A stretch of 64,000 bases of DNA from Melieria omissa (GCA_963971225.1 CAXARI010000124.1:310001-374000), one strand, 5' to 3'; counted from the first letter of the stretch, positions 50,792 to 64,000 are shown. Notes: generated by a model not told the origin, from the sequence alone. Made by a program: numbers and translations.

Positions 50792-51366
50792 TGATTTTTT
50801 TGTTAATTCTCGCCTTCATTTATAATTTTACGTGCAAAACATAGAATGGAAAACCGTCATTTATTTTGGCGCCAATTTCATGCGCCGACATTGTCATACA
50901 CATTTTCTTTTGTTAGTAGTCAAGATAATAGATAATAGATTTTAATAATTTAGCAAGTTTACTGTCGTAGGGTCCTAGGTAGGAAGAAAGGTAGGAATAG
51001 CTCCAGGGGGAGAAGATAAGTGGAATTAGTAGTTGGGATTGGCCCCATTTATGAAAGCTGAAGACCCCAGCTACTTTTTTTATAATAGATAGTCCTTTCC
51101 ATAATTAAATAAACGTAAAAATAAAAATAATTAATTATATCGGCAATTTTCAACAGGCAATAAGAAATCAACCAAGCTTCTTGCAATATATGGATATTTC
51201 GGCACACCTGGTGCCGGATGGGTGAAATTTCACCCCCTCTATATCTCAGGTGCTATATCAGGTAGATACCTGAATTTTTGTGTATAACTATTCTAAGCAC
51301 CCCTTACCAACATATGTAAATTTCGACAAAATCCGCTGGCTAGAACTATATGCAGGCAGTAATGGG
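50792..51366. other. Non-coding right end of the piggyBac-like element
   Basis: This stretch lies upstream of the transposase N-terminal piece. It is AT-rich with no credible open frame. It presumably held the promoter and 5' untranslated region of the parent transposase gene, but no clear core promoter motif is visible. Confidence 0.55.
51201..51236 (-). repeat. Subterminal inverted repeat of the piggyBac-like element, right copy
   Basis: Inverted partner of 49884-49919: CACCTGGTGCCGGATGGG followed by the palindrome GGTGAAATTTCACC. It lies about 130 bp inside the right terminus, whereas the left copy lies about 365 bp inside the left terminus. Confidence 0.8.
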
Positions 51367-54300
51367 TTAAACTTGCCCAAAAAAATGCAAACAAATTATT
51401 TAATTAATTGAATTAGTTGAAAGCACATTGTGCATTTCGCTTGACCCTTAAAATTATAAGTGAAAAAAATATAATGTTCCCATTTGTCATTGCCGAAAGG
51501 CCAACCAATCGCCAAAACAAAAACTACAACAACAAAAGCATCTAATTTTTTTTCATACATAGAATTTCTTGAGGAAACAAAACAAAAATCCGCGCAGCCC
51601 CCACACGTGTTGCTTCGTTGCTGTCACAACAACGACTGATTGAAAGAATGCACCTCTGATCTATATAACCAATCAAATGCTTGTGGAACCTAAGTACGCA
51701 CAATCACTTTAATCAAAATGGCGTCAAAATTAAACCAGAGTGACCACCTTTCAATAATTTGGTAAATAAAAAAATATCCCACCGGCAGCATGATCGAAAT
51801 TATGGCTGTTAAATCTCGACCCGTTAACGGATTTTAATAATATTATGCCTTATTATTTAGCTAGACTCGTATGCTTTCTATAATGGTATCAATCATCCTT
51901 CTATACCCCAAGGTTCGAAAGCAAATCGATTTGGAACGGTGACTTTGAAAAAATTGCTACTTGGGTGCAACCACTAAAATGCTTGTCAACACCAAAAGCA
52001 TAAGTGCATATTAATAATTGACCCCTTAAAATTTAGCCAGAGTCTTATGCTTTCTATATTGGTCCCTAACTTTTCATTATCCTTCAGGAATAATGAGCAT
52101 ATCGATGCGCAAGGATAACATTGAAAAACTGCCTATTACAAAATACACACTCACCACTAAAGTGCTTATAGATTCCAAACGGTATGGGTTACGTTAATAA
52201 AAAACCCCTTAAAATGTAGCTAGAGATTGCAGCTTTATCAAATTAAATCAATAATTTGATTACTATTAGGCAATCATGAACAGATCGATGCGCAAGAGTG
52301 ACATTAAATGGCTGCCTACTGCAAAATCGATAAAATGCTTGTAAAATATGATGATTCTAGGTTTATAGAAAAAATAATAACCTTAAAACCTAGCTGGAGT
52401 TTTGAGCTTTCATAAATGGGGTCAATCTTCTCGCTATCTCAGATAATGCAGGAGAATTTCGTTGTGGAAAAGTGATATCGACCACATGATACATCTATAT
52501 CAGGGGTGCCCAAAGTCTTCTTATGGAAAAGCAAAAACCAATACATTTAAAGTTGCCCAAAAAAATGCAAACAAATTAAATAATAATAAATAATTAAATA
52601 ATTAATTGAATTAGTTGAAAGCACATTGTGCATTTCGCTTGACCCTTAAAATTATAAGTGAAAAAAATATAATGTTCCCATTTGTCATTGCCGAAAGGCC
52701 AACCAATCGCCAAAACAAAAACTACAACAACAAAAGCATCTAATTTTTTTTCATACATAGAATTTCTTGAGGAAACAAAACAAAAATCCGCGCAGCCCCC
52801 ACACGTGTTGCTTCGTTGCTGTCAGAACAACGACTGATTGAAAGAATGCACCTCTGATCTATATAACCAATCAAATGCTTGTGGAACCTAAGTACGCACA
52901 ATCACTTTAATCAAAATGGCGTCAAAATTAAGCCAGAGTGACCACCTTTCAATAATTTGGTAAATAAAAAAATATCCCACCGGCAGCATGATCGAAATTA
53001 TGGCTGTTAAATCTCGACCCGTTAACGGATTTTAATAATATTATGCCTTATTATTTAGCTAGACTCGTATGCTTTCTATAATGGTATCAATCATCCTTCT
53101 ATACCCCAAGGTTCGAAAGCAAATCGATTTGGAACGGTGACTTTGAAAAAATTGCTACTTGGGTGCAACCACTAAAATGCTTGTCAACACCAAATGCATA
53201 AGTGCATATTAATAATTGACCCCTTAAAATTTAGCCAGAGTCTTATGCTTTCTATATTGGTCCCTAACTTTTCATTATCCTTCAGGAATAATGAGCATAT
53301 CGATGCGCAAGGATAACATTGAAAAACTGCCTATTACAAGATACACACTCACCACTAAAGTGCTTATAGATTCCAAACGGTATGGGTTACGTTAATAAAA
53401 AACCCCTTAAAATGTAGCTAGAGATTGCAGCTTTATCAAATTAAATCAATAATTTGATTACTATTAGGCAATCATGAACAGATCGATGCGCAAGAGTGAC
53501 ATTAAATGGCTGCCTACTGCAAAATCGATAAAATGCTTGTAAAATATGATGATTCTAGGTTTATAGAAAAAATAATAACCTTAAAACCTAGCTGGAGTTT
53601 TGAGCTTTCATAAATGGGGTCAATCTTCTCGCTATCTCAAATAATGCAGGAGAATTTCGTTGTGGAAAAGTGATATCGACCACATGATACATCTATATCA
53701 GGGGTGCCCAAAGTCTTCTTATGGAAAAGCAAAAACCAATACATTTAAAGTTGCCCAAAAAAATGCAAACAAATTATTTAATTAATTGAATTAGTTGAAA
53801 GCACATTGTGCATTTCGCTTGACCCTTAAAATTATAAGTGAAAAAAATATAATGTTCCCATTTGTCATTGCCGAAAGGCCAACCAATCGCCAAAACAAAA
53901 ACTACAACAACAAAAGCATCTAATTTTTTTTCATACATAGAATTTCTTGAGGAAACAAAACAAAAATCCGCGCAGCCCCCACACGTGTTGCTTCGTTGCT
54001 GTCACAACAACGACTGATTGAAAGAATGCACCTCTGATCTATATAACCAATCAAATGCTTGTGGAACCTAAGTACGCACAATCACTTTAATCAAAATGGC
54101 GTCAAAATTAAGCCAGAGTGACTACCTTTCAATAATTTGGTAAATAAAAAAATATCCCACCGGCAGCATGATCGAAATTATGGCTGTTAAATCTCGACCC
54201 GTTAATGGATTTTAATAATATTATGCCTTATTATTTAGCTACACTCGTATGCTTTCTATAATGGTATCAATCATCCTTCTATACCCCAAGATTCGAAAGC

Positions 54301-54425
54301 AAATCGATTTGGAACGGTGACTTTGAAAAAATTGCTACTTGGGTGCAACCACTAAAATGCTTGTCAACACCAAATGCATAAGTGCATATTAATAATTGAC
54401 CCCTTAAAATTTAGCCAGAGTCTTA

Positions 54426-55089
54426 TGCTTTCTATATTGGTCCCTAACTTTTCATTATCCTTCAGGAATAATGAGCATATCGATTGCGCAAGGATAACAT
54501 TGAAAAACTGCCTATTACAAAATACACACTCACCACTAAAGTGCTTATAGATTCCAAACGGTATGGGTTACGTTAATAAAAAACCCCTTAAAATGTAGCT
54601 AGAGATTGCAGCTTTATCAAATTAAATCAATAATTTGATTACTATTAGGCAATCATGAACAGATCGATGCGCAAGAGTGACATTAAATGGCTGCCTACTG
54701 CAAAATCGATTGGAAAAGTGATATCGACCACATGATACATCTATATCAGGGGTGCCCAAAGTCTTCTTATGGAAAAGCAAAAACCAATACATTTAAAGTT
54801 GCCCAAAAAAATGCAGACAAATTAAATAATAATAAATAATTAAATAATTAATTGAATTAGTTGAAAGCACATTGTGCATTTCGCTTGACCCTTAAAATTA
54901 TAAGTGAAAAAAATATAATGTTCCCATTTGTCAATCATCCTTCTATACCCCAAGGTTCGAAAGCAAATCGATTTGGAACGGTGACTTTGAAAAAATTGCT
55001 ACTTGGGTGCAACCACTAAAATGCTTGTCAACACCAAATGCATAAGTGCATATTAATAATTGACCCCTTAAAATTTAGCCAGAGTCTTA
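54426..55089. repeat. 664-bp doubly deleted unit (U43)
   Basis: Same two junctions near 54708 and 54933. It has an extra T in the A box (ATCGATTGCGC near 54480) and GCAGACAAATT near 54815, both shared only with the copy at 59811. Confidence 0.9.
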
Positions 55090-56267
55090 TGCTTTCTATA
55101 TTGGTCCCTAACTTTTCATTATCCTTCAGGAATAATGAGCATATCGATGCGCAAGGATAACATTGAAAAACTGCCTATTACAAAATACACACTCACCACT
55201 AAAGTGCTTATAGATTCCAAACTCCAATTCCCAAAATGTAGCTAGAGATTGCAGCTTTATCAAATTAAATCAATAATTTGATTACTATTAGGCAATCATG
55301 AACAGATCGATGCGCAAGAGTGACATTAAATGGCTGCCTACTGCAAAATCGATAAAATGCTTGTAAAATATGATGATTCTAGGTTTATAGAAAAAATAAT
55401 AACCTTAAAACCTAGCTGGAGTTTTGAGCTTTCATAAATGGGGTCAATCTTCTCGCTATCTCAAATAATGCAGGATACTTTCGTTGTGGAAAAGTCATAT
55501 CGACCACATGATACATCTATATCAGGGGTGCCCAAAGTCTTCTTATGGAAAAGCAAAAACCAATACATTTAAAGTTGCCCAAAAAAATGCAAACAAATTA
55601 AATAATAATAAATAATTAAATAATTAATTGAATTAGTTGAAAGCACATTGTGCATTTCGCTTGACCCTTAAAATTATAAGTGAAAAAAATATAATGTTCC
55701 CATTTGTCATTGCCGAAAGGCCAACCAATCGCCAAAACAAAAACTACAACAACAAAAGCATCTAATTTTTTTTCATACATAGAATTTCTTGAGGAAACAA
55801 AACAAAAATCCGCGCAGCCCCCACACGTGTTGCTTCGTTGCTGTCACAACAACGACTGATTGAAAGAATGCACCTCTGATCTATATAACCAATCAAATGC
55901 TTGTGGAACCTAAGTACACACAATCACTTTAATCAAAATGGCGTCAAAATTAAGCCAGAGTGACCACCTTTCAATAATTTGGTAAATAAAAAAATATCCC
56001 ACCGGCAGCATGATCGAAATTATGGCTGTTAAATCTCGACCCGTTAACGGATTTTAATAATATTATGCCTTATTATTTAGCTAGACTCGTATGCTTTCTA
56101 TAATGGTATCAATCATCCTTCTATACCCCAAGGTTCGAAAGCAAATCGATTTGGAACGGTGACTTTGAAAAAATTGCTACTTGGGTGCAACCACTAAAAT
56201 GCTTGTCAACACCAAATGCATAAGTGCATATTAATAATTGACCCCTTAAAATTTAGCCAGAGTCTTA
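55090..56267. repeat. Unit with rearranged A/B boundary (U44)
   Basis: Near 55220 the usual CCAAACGGTATGGGTTACG and following bases are replaced by CCAAACTCCAATTCCCAAAA, a net loss of 20 bp with a few unmatched filler bases. The rest is a 1198-type unit. It also carries GGATACTTTCG and AAAGTCATATCG, which otherwise occur together only in U21 (22242). Confidence 0.8.
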
Positions 56268-59200
56268 TGCTTTCTATATTGGTCCCTAACTTTTCATTAT
56301 CCTTCAGGAATAATGAGCATATCGATGCGCAAGGATAACATTGAAAAACTGCCTATTACAAAATACACACTCACCACTAAAGTGCTTATAGATTCCAAAC
56401 GGTATGGGTTACGTTAATAAAAAACCCCTTAAAATGAAGCTAGAGATTGCAGCTTTATCAAATTAAATCAATAATTTGATTACTATTAGGCAATCATGAA
56501 CAGATCGATGCGCAAGAGTGACATTAAATGGCTGCCTACTGCAAAATCGATAAAATGCTTGTAAAATATGATGATTCTAGGTTTATAGAAAAAATAATAA
56601 CCTTAAAACCTAGCTGGAGTTTTGAGCTTTCATAAATGGGGTCAATCTTCTCGCTATCTCAAATAATGCAGGAGAATTTCGTTGTGGAAAAGTGATATCG
56701 ACCACATGATACATCTATATCAGGGGTGCCCAAAGTCTTCTTATGGAAAAGCAAAAACCAATACATTTAAACTTGCCCAAAAAAATGCAAACAAATTATT
56801 TAATTAATTGAATTAGTTGAAAGCACATTGTGCATTTCGCTTGACCCTTAAAATTATAAGTGAAAAAAATATAATGTTCCCATTTGTCATTGCCGAAAGG
56901 CCAACCAATCGCCAAAACAAAAACTACAACAACAAAAGCATCTAATTTTTTTTCATACATAGAATTTCTTGAGGAAACAAAACAAAAATCCGCGCAGCCC
57001 CCACACGTGTTGCTTCGTTGCTGTCACAACAACGACTGATTGAAAGAATGCACCTCTGATCTATATAACCAATCAAATGCTTGTGGAACCTAAGTACGCA
57101 CAATCACTTTAATCAAAATGGCGTCAAAATTAAGCCAGAGTGACCACCTTTCACCAATTTGGTAAATAAAAAAAATATCCCACCGGCAGCATGATCGAAA
57201 TTATGGCTGTAAAATCTCGACCCGTTAACGGATTTTAATATTATTATGCCTTATTATTTAGCTACACTCGTATGCTTTCTATAATGGAATCAATCATCCT
57301 TCTATACCCCAAGGTTCGAAAGCAAATCGATTTGGAACGGTGACTTTGAAAAAATTGCTACTTGGGTGCAACCACTAAAATGCTTGTCAACACCAAATGC
57401 ATAAGTGCATATTAATAATTGACCCCTTAAAATTTAGCCAGAGTCTTATGCTTTCTATATTGGTCCCTAACTTTTCATTATCCTTCAGGAATAATGAGCA
57501 TATCGATGCGCAAGGATAACATTGAAAAACTGCCTATTACAAAATACACACTCACCACTAAAGTGCTTATAGATTCCAAACGGTATGGGTTACGTTAATA
57601 AAAAACCCCTTAAAATGTAGCTAGAGATTGCAGCTTTATCAAATTAAATCAATAATTTGATTACTATTAGGCAATCATGAACAGATCGATGCGCAAGAGT
57701 GACATTAAATGGCTGCCTACTGCAAAATCGATAAAATGCTTGTAAAATATGATGATTCTAGGTTTATAGAAAAAAAAATAACCTTAAAACCTAGCTGGAG
57801 TTTTGAGCTTTCATAAATGGGGTCAATCTTCTCGCTATCTCAAATAATGCAGGAGAATTTCGTTGTGGAAAAGTGATATCGACCACATGATACATCTATA
57901 TCAGGGGTGCCCAAAGTCTTCTTATGGAAAAGCAAAAACCAATACATTTAAACTTGCCCAAAAAAATGCAAACAAATTATTTAATTAATTGAATTAGTTG
58001 AAAGCACATTGTGCATTTCGCTTGACCCTTAAAATTATAAGTGAAAAAAATATAATGTTCCCATTTGTCATTGCCGAAAGGCCAACCAATCGCCAAAACA
58101 AAAACTACAACAACAAAAGCATCTAATTTTTTTTCATACATAGAATTTCTTGAGGAAACAAAACAAAAATCCGCGCAGCCCCCACACGTGTTGCTTCGTT
58201 GCTGTCACAACAACGACTGATTGAAAGAATGCACCTCTGATCTATATAACCAATCAAATGCTTGTGGAACCTAAGTACGCACAATCACTTTAATCAAAAT
58301 GGCGTCAAAATTAAGCCAGAGTGACCAACTTTCAATAATTTGGTAAATAAAAAAATATCCCACCGGCAGCATGATCGAAATTATGGCTGTTAAATCTCGA
58401 CCCGTTAACGGATTTTAATAATATTATGCCTTATTATTTAGCTAGACTCGTATGCTTTCTATAATGGTATCAATCATCCTTCTATACCCCAAGGTTCGAA
58501 AGCAAATCGATTTGGAACGGTGACTTTGAAAAAATTGCTACTTGGGTGCAACCACTAAAATGCTTGTCAACACCAAATGCATAAGTGCATATTAATAATT
58601 GACCCCTTAAAATTTAGCCAGAGTCTTATGCTTTCTATATTGGTCCCTAACTTTTCATTATCCTTCAGGAATAATGAGCATATCGATGCGCAAGGATAAC
58701 ATTGAAAAACTGCCTATTACAAAATACACACTCACCACTAAAGTGCTTATAGATTCCAAACGGTACAGGTTACGTCAATAAAAAACCCCTTAAAATGTAG
58801 CTAGAGATCCCAGCTTTATCAAATTAAATCAATAATTTAATTACTATTCGGCAATCATGAACAGATCGATGCGCAAGAGTGACATTAAATGGCTGCCTAC
58901 TGCAAAATCGATAAAATGCTTGTAAAATATGATGATTCTAGGTTTATAGAAAAACTAATAACCTTAAAACCTAGCTGGAGTTTTGAGCTCTCATAAATGG
59001 GGTCAATCTTCTCGCTATCTCAGATAATGCAGGAGAACTTCGTTGTGGAAAAGTGATATCGACCACATGATACATCTATATCAGGGGTGCCCAAAATCTT
59101 CTTATGGAAAAGCAAGAACCAATACATGTAAAGTTGACCAAAAAAATGCAAACAAATTATTTAGTTAATTGAATTAGTTGAAAGCACATTGTGCATTTCG

Positions 59201-60474
59201 CTTGACCCTTAAAATTATAAGTGAAAAAAATATAATGTTCCCATTTGTCATTGCCGAAAGGCCAACCAATCGCCAAAACAAAAACTACAACAACAAAAGC
59301 ATCTAATTTTTTTTCATACATAGAATTTCTTGAGGAAACAAAAAAAAAAATCCGCGCAGCCCCCACACGTGTTGCTTCGTTGCTGTCACAACAACGACTG
59401 ATTGAAAGAATGCACCTCTGATCTATATAACCAATCAAATGCTTGTGGAACCTAAGTACGCACAATCACTTTAATCAAAATGGCGTCAAAATTAAGCCAG
59501 AGTGACCACCTTTCAATAATTTGGTAAATAAAAAAAATATCCCACCGGCAGCATGATCGAAATTATGGCTGTTAAATCTCGACCCGTTAACGGATTTTAA
59601 TATTATTATGCCTTATTATTTAGCTACACTCGTATGCTTTCTATAATGGTATCAATCATCCTTCTATACCCCAAGATTCGAAAGCAAATCGATTTGGAAC
59701 GGTGACTTTGAAAAAATTGCTACTTGGGTGCAACCACTAAAATGCTTGTCAACACCAAATGCATAAGTGCATATTAATAATTGACCCCTTAAAATTTAGC
59801 CAGAGTCTTATGCTTTCTATATTGGTCCCTAACTTTTCATTATCCTTCAGGAATAATGAGCATATCGATTGCGCAAGGATAACATTGAAAAACTGCCTAT
59901 TACAAAATACACACTCACCACTAAAGTGCTTATAGATTCCAAACGGTATGGGTTACGTTAATAAAAAACCCCTTAAAATGTAGCTAGAGATTGCAGCTTT
60001 ATCAAATTAAATCAATAATTTGATTACTATTAGGCAATCATGAACAGATCGATGCGCAAGAGTGACATTAAATGGCTGCCTACTGCAAAATCGATTGGAA
60101 AAGTGATATCGACCACATGATACATCTATATCAGGGGTGCCCAAAGTCTTCTTATGGAAAAGCAAAAACCAATACATTTAAAGTTGCCCAAAAAAATGCA
60201 GACAAATTAAATAATAATAAATAATTAAATAATTAATTGAATTAGTTGAAAGCACATTGTGCATTTCGCTTGACCCTTAAAATTATAAGTGAAAAAAATA
60301 TAATGTTCCCATTTGTCAATCATCCTTCTATACCCCAAGGTTCGAAAGCAAATCGATTTGGAACGGTGACTTTGAAAAAATTGCTACTTGGGTGCAACCA
60401 CTAAAATGCTTGTCAACACCAAATGCATAAGTGCATATTAATAATTGACCCCTTAAAATTTAGCCAGAGTCTTA
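56268..60474. repeat. Four-unit block U45-U48, partner of 42413-46617
   Basis: This is the second copy of the multi-unit block. A few private changes, such as GCTGTAAAATCTCG near 57208 and ATGGAATCAATC near 57284, show it has been separate for some time. The units on either side (U44 and U49) do not match the corresponding units U33 and U38, so the duplicated tract ends near these borders or was later overwritten by exchange. Confidence 0.78.
59811..60474. repeat. 664-bp doubly deleted unit (U48)
   Basis: Same junctions and the same private variants as U43 (ATCGATTGCGC near 59866 and GCAGACAAATT near 60198). It follows TACAGG-type U47 and precedes U49, which is also TACAGG type. Confidence 0.9.
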
Positions 60475-63400
60475 TGCTTTCTATATTGGTCCCTAACTTT
60501 TCATTATCCTTCAGGAATAATGAGCATATCGATGCGCAAGGATAACATTGAAAAACTGCCTATTACAAAATACACACTCACCACTAAAGTGCTTATAGAT
60601 TCCAAACGGTACAGGTTACGTCAATAAAAAACCCCTTAAAATGTAGCTAGAGATCCCAGCTTTATCAAATTAAATCAATAATTTAATTACTATTCGGCAA
60701 TCATGAACAGATCGATGCGCAAGAGTGACATTAAATGGCTGCCTACTGCAAAATCGATAAAATGCTTGTAAAATATGATGATTCTAGGTTTATAGAAAAA
60801 CTAATAACCTTAAAACCTAGCTGGAGTTTTGAGCTCTCATAAATGGGGTCAATCTTCTCGCTATCTCAGATAATGCAGGAGAACTTCGTTGTGGAAAAGT
60901 GATATCGACCACATGATACATCTATATCAGGGGTGCCCAAAGTCTTCTTATGGAAAAGCAAAAACCAATACATTTAAAGTTGCCCAAAAAAATGCAAACA
61001 AATTAAATAATAATAAATAATTAAATAATTAATTGAATTAGTTGAAAGCACATTGTGCATTTCGCTTGACCCTTAAAATTATAAGTGAAAAAAATATAAT
61101 GTTCCCATTTGTCATTGCCGAAAGGCCAACCAATCGCCAAAACAAAAACTACAACAACAAAAGCATCTAATTTTTTTTCATACATAGAATTTCTTGAGGA
61201 AACAAAACAAAAATCCGCGCAGCCCCCACACGTGTTGCTTCGTTGCTGTCACAACAACGACTGATTGAAAGAATGCACCTCTGATCTATATAACCAATCA
61301 AATGCTTGTGGAACCTAAGTACGCACAATCACTTTAATCAAAATGGCGTCAAAATTAAGCCAGAGTGACCACCTTTCAATAATTTGGTAAATAAAAAAAT
61401 ATCCCACCGGCAGCATGATCGAAATTATGGCTGTTAAATCTCGACCCGTTAACGGATTTTAATAATATTATGCCTTATTATTTAGCTAGACTCGTATGCT
61501 TTCTATAATGGTATCAATCATCCTTCTATACCCCAAGGTTCGAAAGCAAATCGATTTGGAACGGTGACTTTGAAAAAATTGCTACTTGGGTGCAACCACT
61601 AAAATGCTTGTCAACACCAAATGCATAAGTGCATATTAATAATTGACCCCTTAAAATTTAGCCAGAGTCTTATGCTTTCTATATTGGTCCCTAACTTTTC
61701 ATTATCCTTCAGGAATAATGAGCATATCGATGCGCAAGGATAACATTGAAAAACTGCCTATTACAAAATACACACTCACCACTAAAGTGCTTATAGATTC
61801 CAAACGGTATGGGTTACGTTAATAAAAAACCCCTTAAAATGAAGCTAGAGATTGCAGCTTTATCAAATTAAATCAATAATTTGATTACTATTAGGCAATC
61901 ATGAACAGATCGATGCGCAAGAGTGACATTAAATGGCTGCCTACTGCAAAATCGATAAAATGCTTGTAAAATATGATGATTCTAGGTTTATAGAAAAAAT
62001 AATAACCTTAAAACCTAGCTGGAGTTTTGAGCTTTCATAAATGGGGTCAATCTTCTCGCTATCTCAAATAATGCAGGAGAATTTCGTTGTGGAAAAGTGA
62101 TATCGACCACATGATACATCTATATCAGGGGTGCCCAAAGTCTTCTTATGGAAAAGCAAAAACCAATACATTTAAACTTGCCCAAAAAAATGCAAACAAA
62201 TTATTTAATTAATTGAATTAGTTGAAAGCACATTGTGCATTTCGCTTGACCCTTAAAATTATAAGTGAAAAAAATATAATGTTCCCATTTGTCATTGCCG
62301 AAAGGCCAACCAATCGCCAAAACAAAAACTACAACAACAAAAGCATCTAATTTTTTTTCATACATAGAATTTCTTGAGGAAACAAAACAAAAATCCGCGC
62401 AGCCCCCACACGTGTTGCTTCGTTGCTGTCACAACAACGACTGATTGAAAGAATGCACCTCTGATCTATATAACCAATCAAATGCTTGTGGAACCTAAGT
62501 ACGCACAATCACTTTAATCAAAATGGCGTCAAAATTAAGCCAGAGTGACCACCTTCCACCAATTTGGTAAATAAAAAAAATATCCCACCGGCAGCATGAT
62601 CGAAATTATGGCTGTTAAATCTCGACCCGTTAACGGATTTTAATATTATTATGCCTTATTATTTAGCTACACTCGTATGCTTTCTATAATGGTATCAATC
62701 ATCCTTCTATACCCCAAGGTTCGAAAGCAAATCGATTTGGAACGGTGACTTTGAAAAAATTGCTACTTGGGTGCAACCACTAAAATGCTTGTCAACACCA
62801 AATGCATAAGTGCATATTAATAATTGACCCCTTAAAATTTAGCCAGAGTCTTATGCTTTCTATATTGGTCCCTAACTTTTCATTATCCTTCAGGAATAAT
62901 GAGCATATCGATGCGCAAGGATAACATTGAAAAACTGCCTATTACAAAATACACACTCACCACTAAAGTGCTTATAGATTCCAAACGGTATGGGTTACGT
63001 TAATAAAAAACCCCTTAAAATGTAGCTAGAGATTGCAGCTTTATCAAATTAAATCAATAATTTGATTACTATTAGGCAATCATGAACAGATCGATGCGCA
63101 AGAGTGACATTAAATGGCTGCCTACTGCAAAATCGATAAAATGCTTGTAAAATATGATGATTCTAGGTTTATAGAAAAAATAATAACCTTAAAACCTAGC
63201 TGGAGTTTTGAGCTTTCATAAATGGGGTCAATCTTCTCGCTATCTCAAATAATGCAGGAGAATTTCGTTGTGGAAAAGTGATATCGACCACATGATACAT
63301 CTATATCAGGGGTGCCCAAAGTCTTCTTATGGAAAAGCAAAAACCAATACATTTAAAGTTGCCCAAAAAAATGCAAACAAATTATTTAATTAATTGAATT

Positions 63401-64000
63401 AGTTGAAAGCACATTGTGCATTTCGCTTGACCCTTAAAATTATAAGTGAAAAAAATATAATGTTCCCATTTGTCATTGCCGAAAGGCCAACCAATCGCCA
63501 AAACAAAAACTACAACAACAAAAGCATCTAATTTTTTTTCATACATAGAATTTCTTGAGGAAACAAAACAAAAATCCGCGCAGCCCCCACACGTGTTGCT
63601 TCGTTGCTGTCACAACAACGACTGATTGAAAGAATGCACCTCTGATCTATATAACCAATCAAATGCTTGTGGAACCTAAGTACGCACAATCACTTTAATC
63701 AAAATGGCGTCAAAATTAAGCCAGAGTGACCACCTTTCAATAATTTGGTAAATAAAAAAATATCCCACCGGCAGCATGATCGAAATTATGGCTGTTAAAT
63801 CTCGACCCGTTAACGGATTTTAATAATATTATGCCTTATTATTTAGCTAGACTCGTATGCTTTCTATAATGGTATCAATCATCCTTCTATACCCCAAGGT
63901 TCGAAAGCAAATCGATTTGGAACGGTGACTTTGAAAAAATTGCTACTTGGGTGCAACCACTAAAATGCTTGTCAACACCAAATGCATAAGTGCATATTAA

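Larger units (their letters stand above)
49518..51366 (-). mobile_element. Internally deleted piggyBac-like transposon (1849 bp)
   Basis: Flanked by TTAA on both sides (49514-49517 and 51367-51370), the hallmark target of piggyBac elements. The terminal repeats are CCCATTCCAGCC on the left and CCCATTACTGCC read inward from the right, 10 of 12 matching. Inside, on the minus strand, are broken N- and C-terminal transposase pieces with the catalytic middle missing. A full-length relative would be considerably longer. The ends hold subterminal inverted repeats built around the palindrome GGGTGAAATTTCACCC. It sits inside a MITE copy inside the satellite, and no other copy occurs in the window, so it inserted after this unit was made and was not amplified here. 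Confidence 0.9.
49468..51658. mobile_element. hAT-type MITE copy split by the piggyBac-like element
   Basis: The MITE left end lies at 49468 and its right end CACCTCTG at 51651-51658, with ATCTATAT immediately outside on both sides. The 1849-bp piggyBac-like element plus its duplicated TTAA interrupts it. Removing the insertion restores TACATTTAAACTTGCC, as seen in the other units, so this is a nested insertion. Confidence 0.85.
51367..64000. repeat. Satellite HOR array, right block (rest of U40 to U51)
   Basis: The array resumes at the TTAA duplicate after the piggyBac-like element and continues to the window end inside monomer D of the last unit. Unit starts are 52048, 53246, 54426 (664 bp), 55090 (rearranged at the A/B boundary), 56268, 57449, 58629, 59811 (664 bp), 60475, 61673 and 62854 (cut by the window edge). 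U47 and U49 carry TACAGG. U43 and U48 share a CGATTGCGC one-base insertion and a GCAGACAAATT substitution, so they are sister copies. No gene is supported. Confidence 0.97.

Noticed and set aside
1..64000. CRISPR-like or prokaryotic repeat system
   Set aside because: Repeats are about 1.2 kb, contiguous and without unique spacers; the mobile elements are animal types.

Overview
The window is eukaryotic heterochromatin, most likely from an insect and probably a fly. The reasons are a very long AT-rich tandem satellite, a BEL/Pao LTR retrotransposon, a decayed piggyBac-like transposon and a fossil hAT-type MITE. I cannot name the species. There are no prokaryotic genes, rRNA, tRNA or CRISPR arrays, and no host protein-coding gene that I can support.

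About 56 kb of the 64 kb is one satellite array that runs off both ends of the window. The repeat unit is usually 1180 bp (variants 1166, 1181, 1182 and 1198). It is a higher-order repeat (HOR) built from five related monomers, here called A (183 bp), B (174), C (175 before interruption), E (126, shortened) and D (176). Monomers A to D carry a conserved box exactly 79 bp after their start. In every full unit monomer C is interrupted by a 338 to 354 bp hAT-type MITE with an 8-bp target duplication, so the MITE has been amplified as part of the satellite. Units are numbered U1 to U51 by the landmark TGCTTTCTAT of monomer A.

Layout: 1-31360 satellite (U1 to the start of U29); 31361-37313 intact BEL/Pao element with identical 189-bp LTRs and the 5-bp target duplication GTATG; 37314-49517 satellite; 49518-51366 internally deleted piggyBac-like element in a TTAA site, nested inside a MITE copy; 51367-64000 satellite. 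Eight units are short: 187 bp (U8), 793 bp (U15), 1012 bp (U31), and five of 663-664 bp (U24, U32, U37, U43, U48) that share the same two deletions. These and other markers show that blocks of several units have been duplicated together, most clearly 42413-46617 and 56268-60474, offset by about 13.86 kb.

The only intact gene is the 1744-residue Gag-Pol polyprotein of the BEL/Pao element, with zinc knuckles, protease, reverse transcriptase, RNase H and integrase and no envelope gene. The piggyBac-like element keeps only broken N- and C-terminal transposase pieces. The window records three layers of transposon history: an old hAT MITE absorbed into the satellite, a decayed piggyBac-like insertion, and a recent BEL/Pao insertion. 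I found no new defence or metabolic system. The most unusual content is the satellite architecture.
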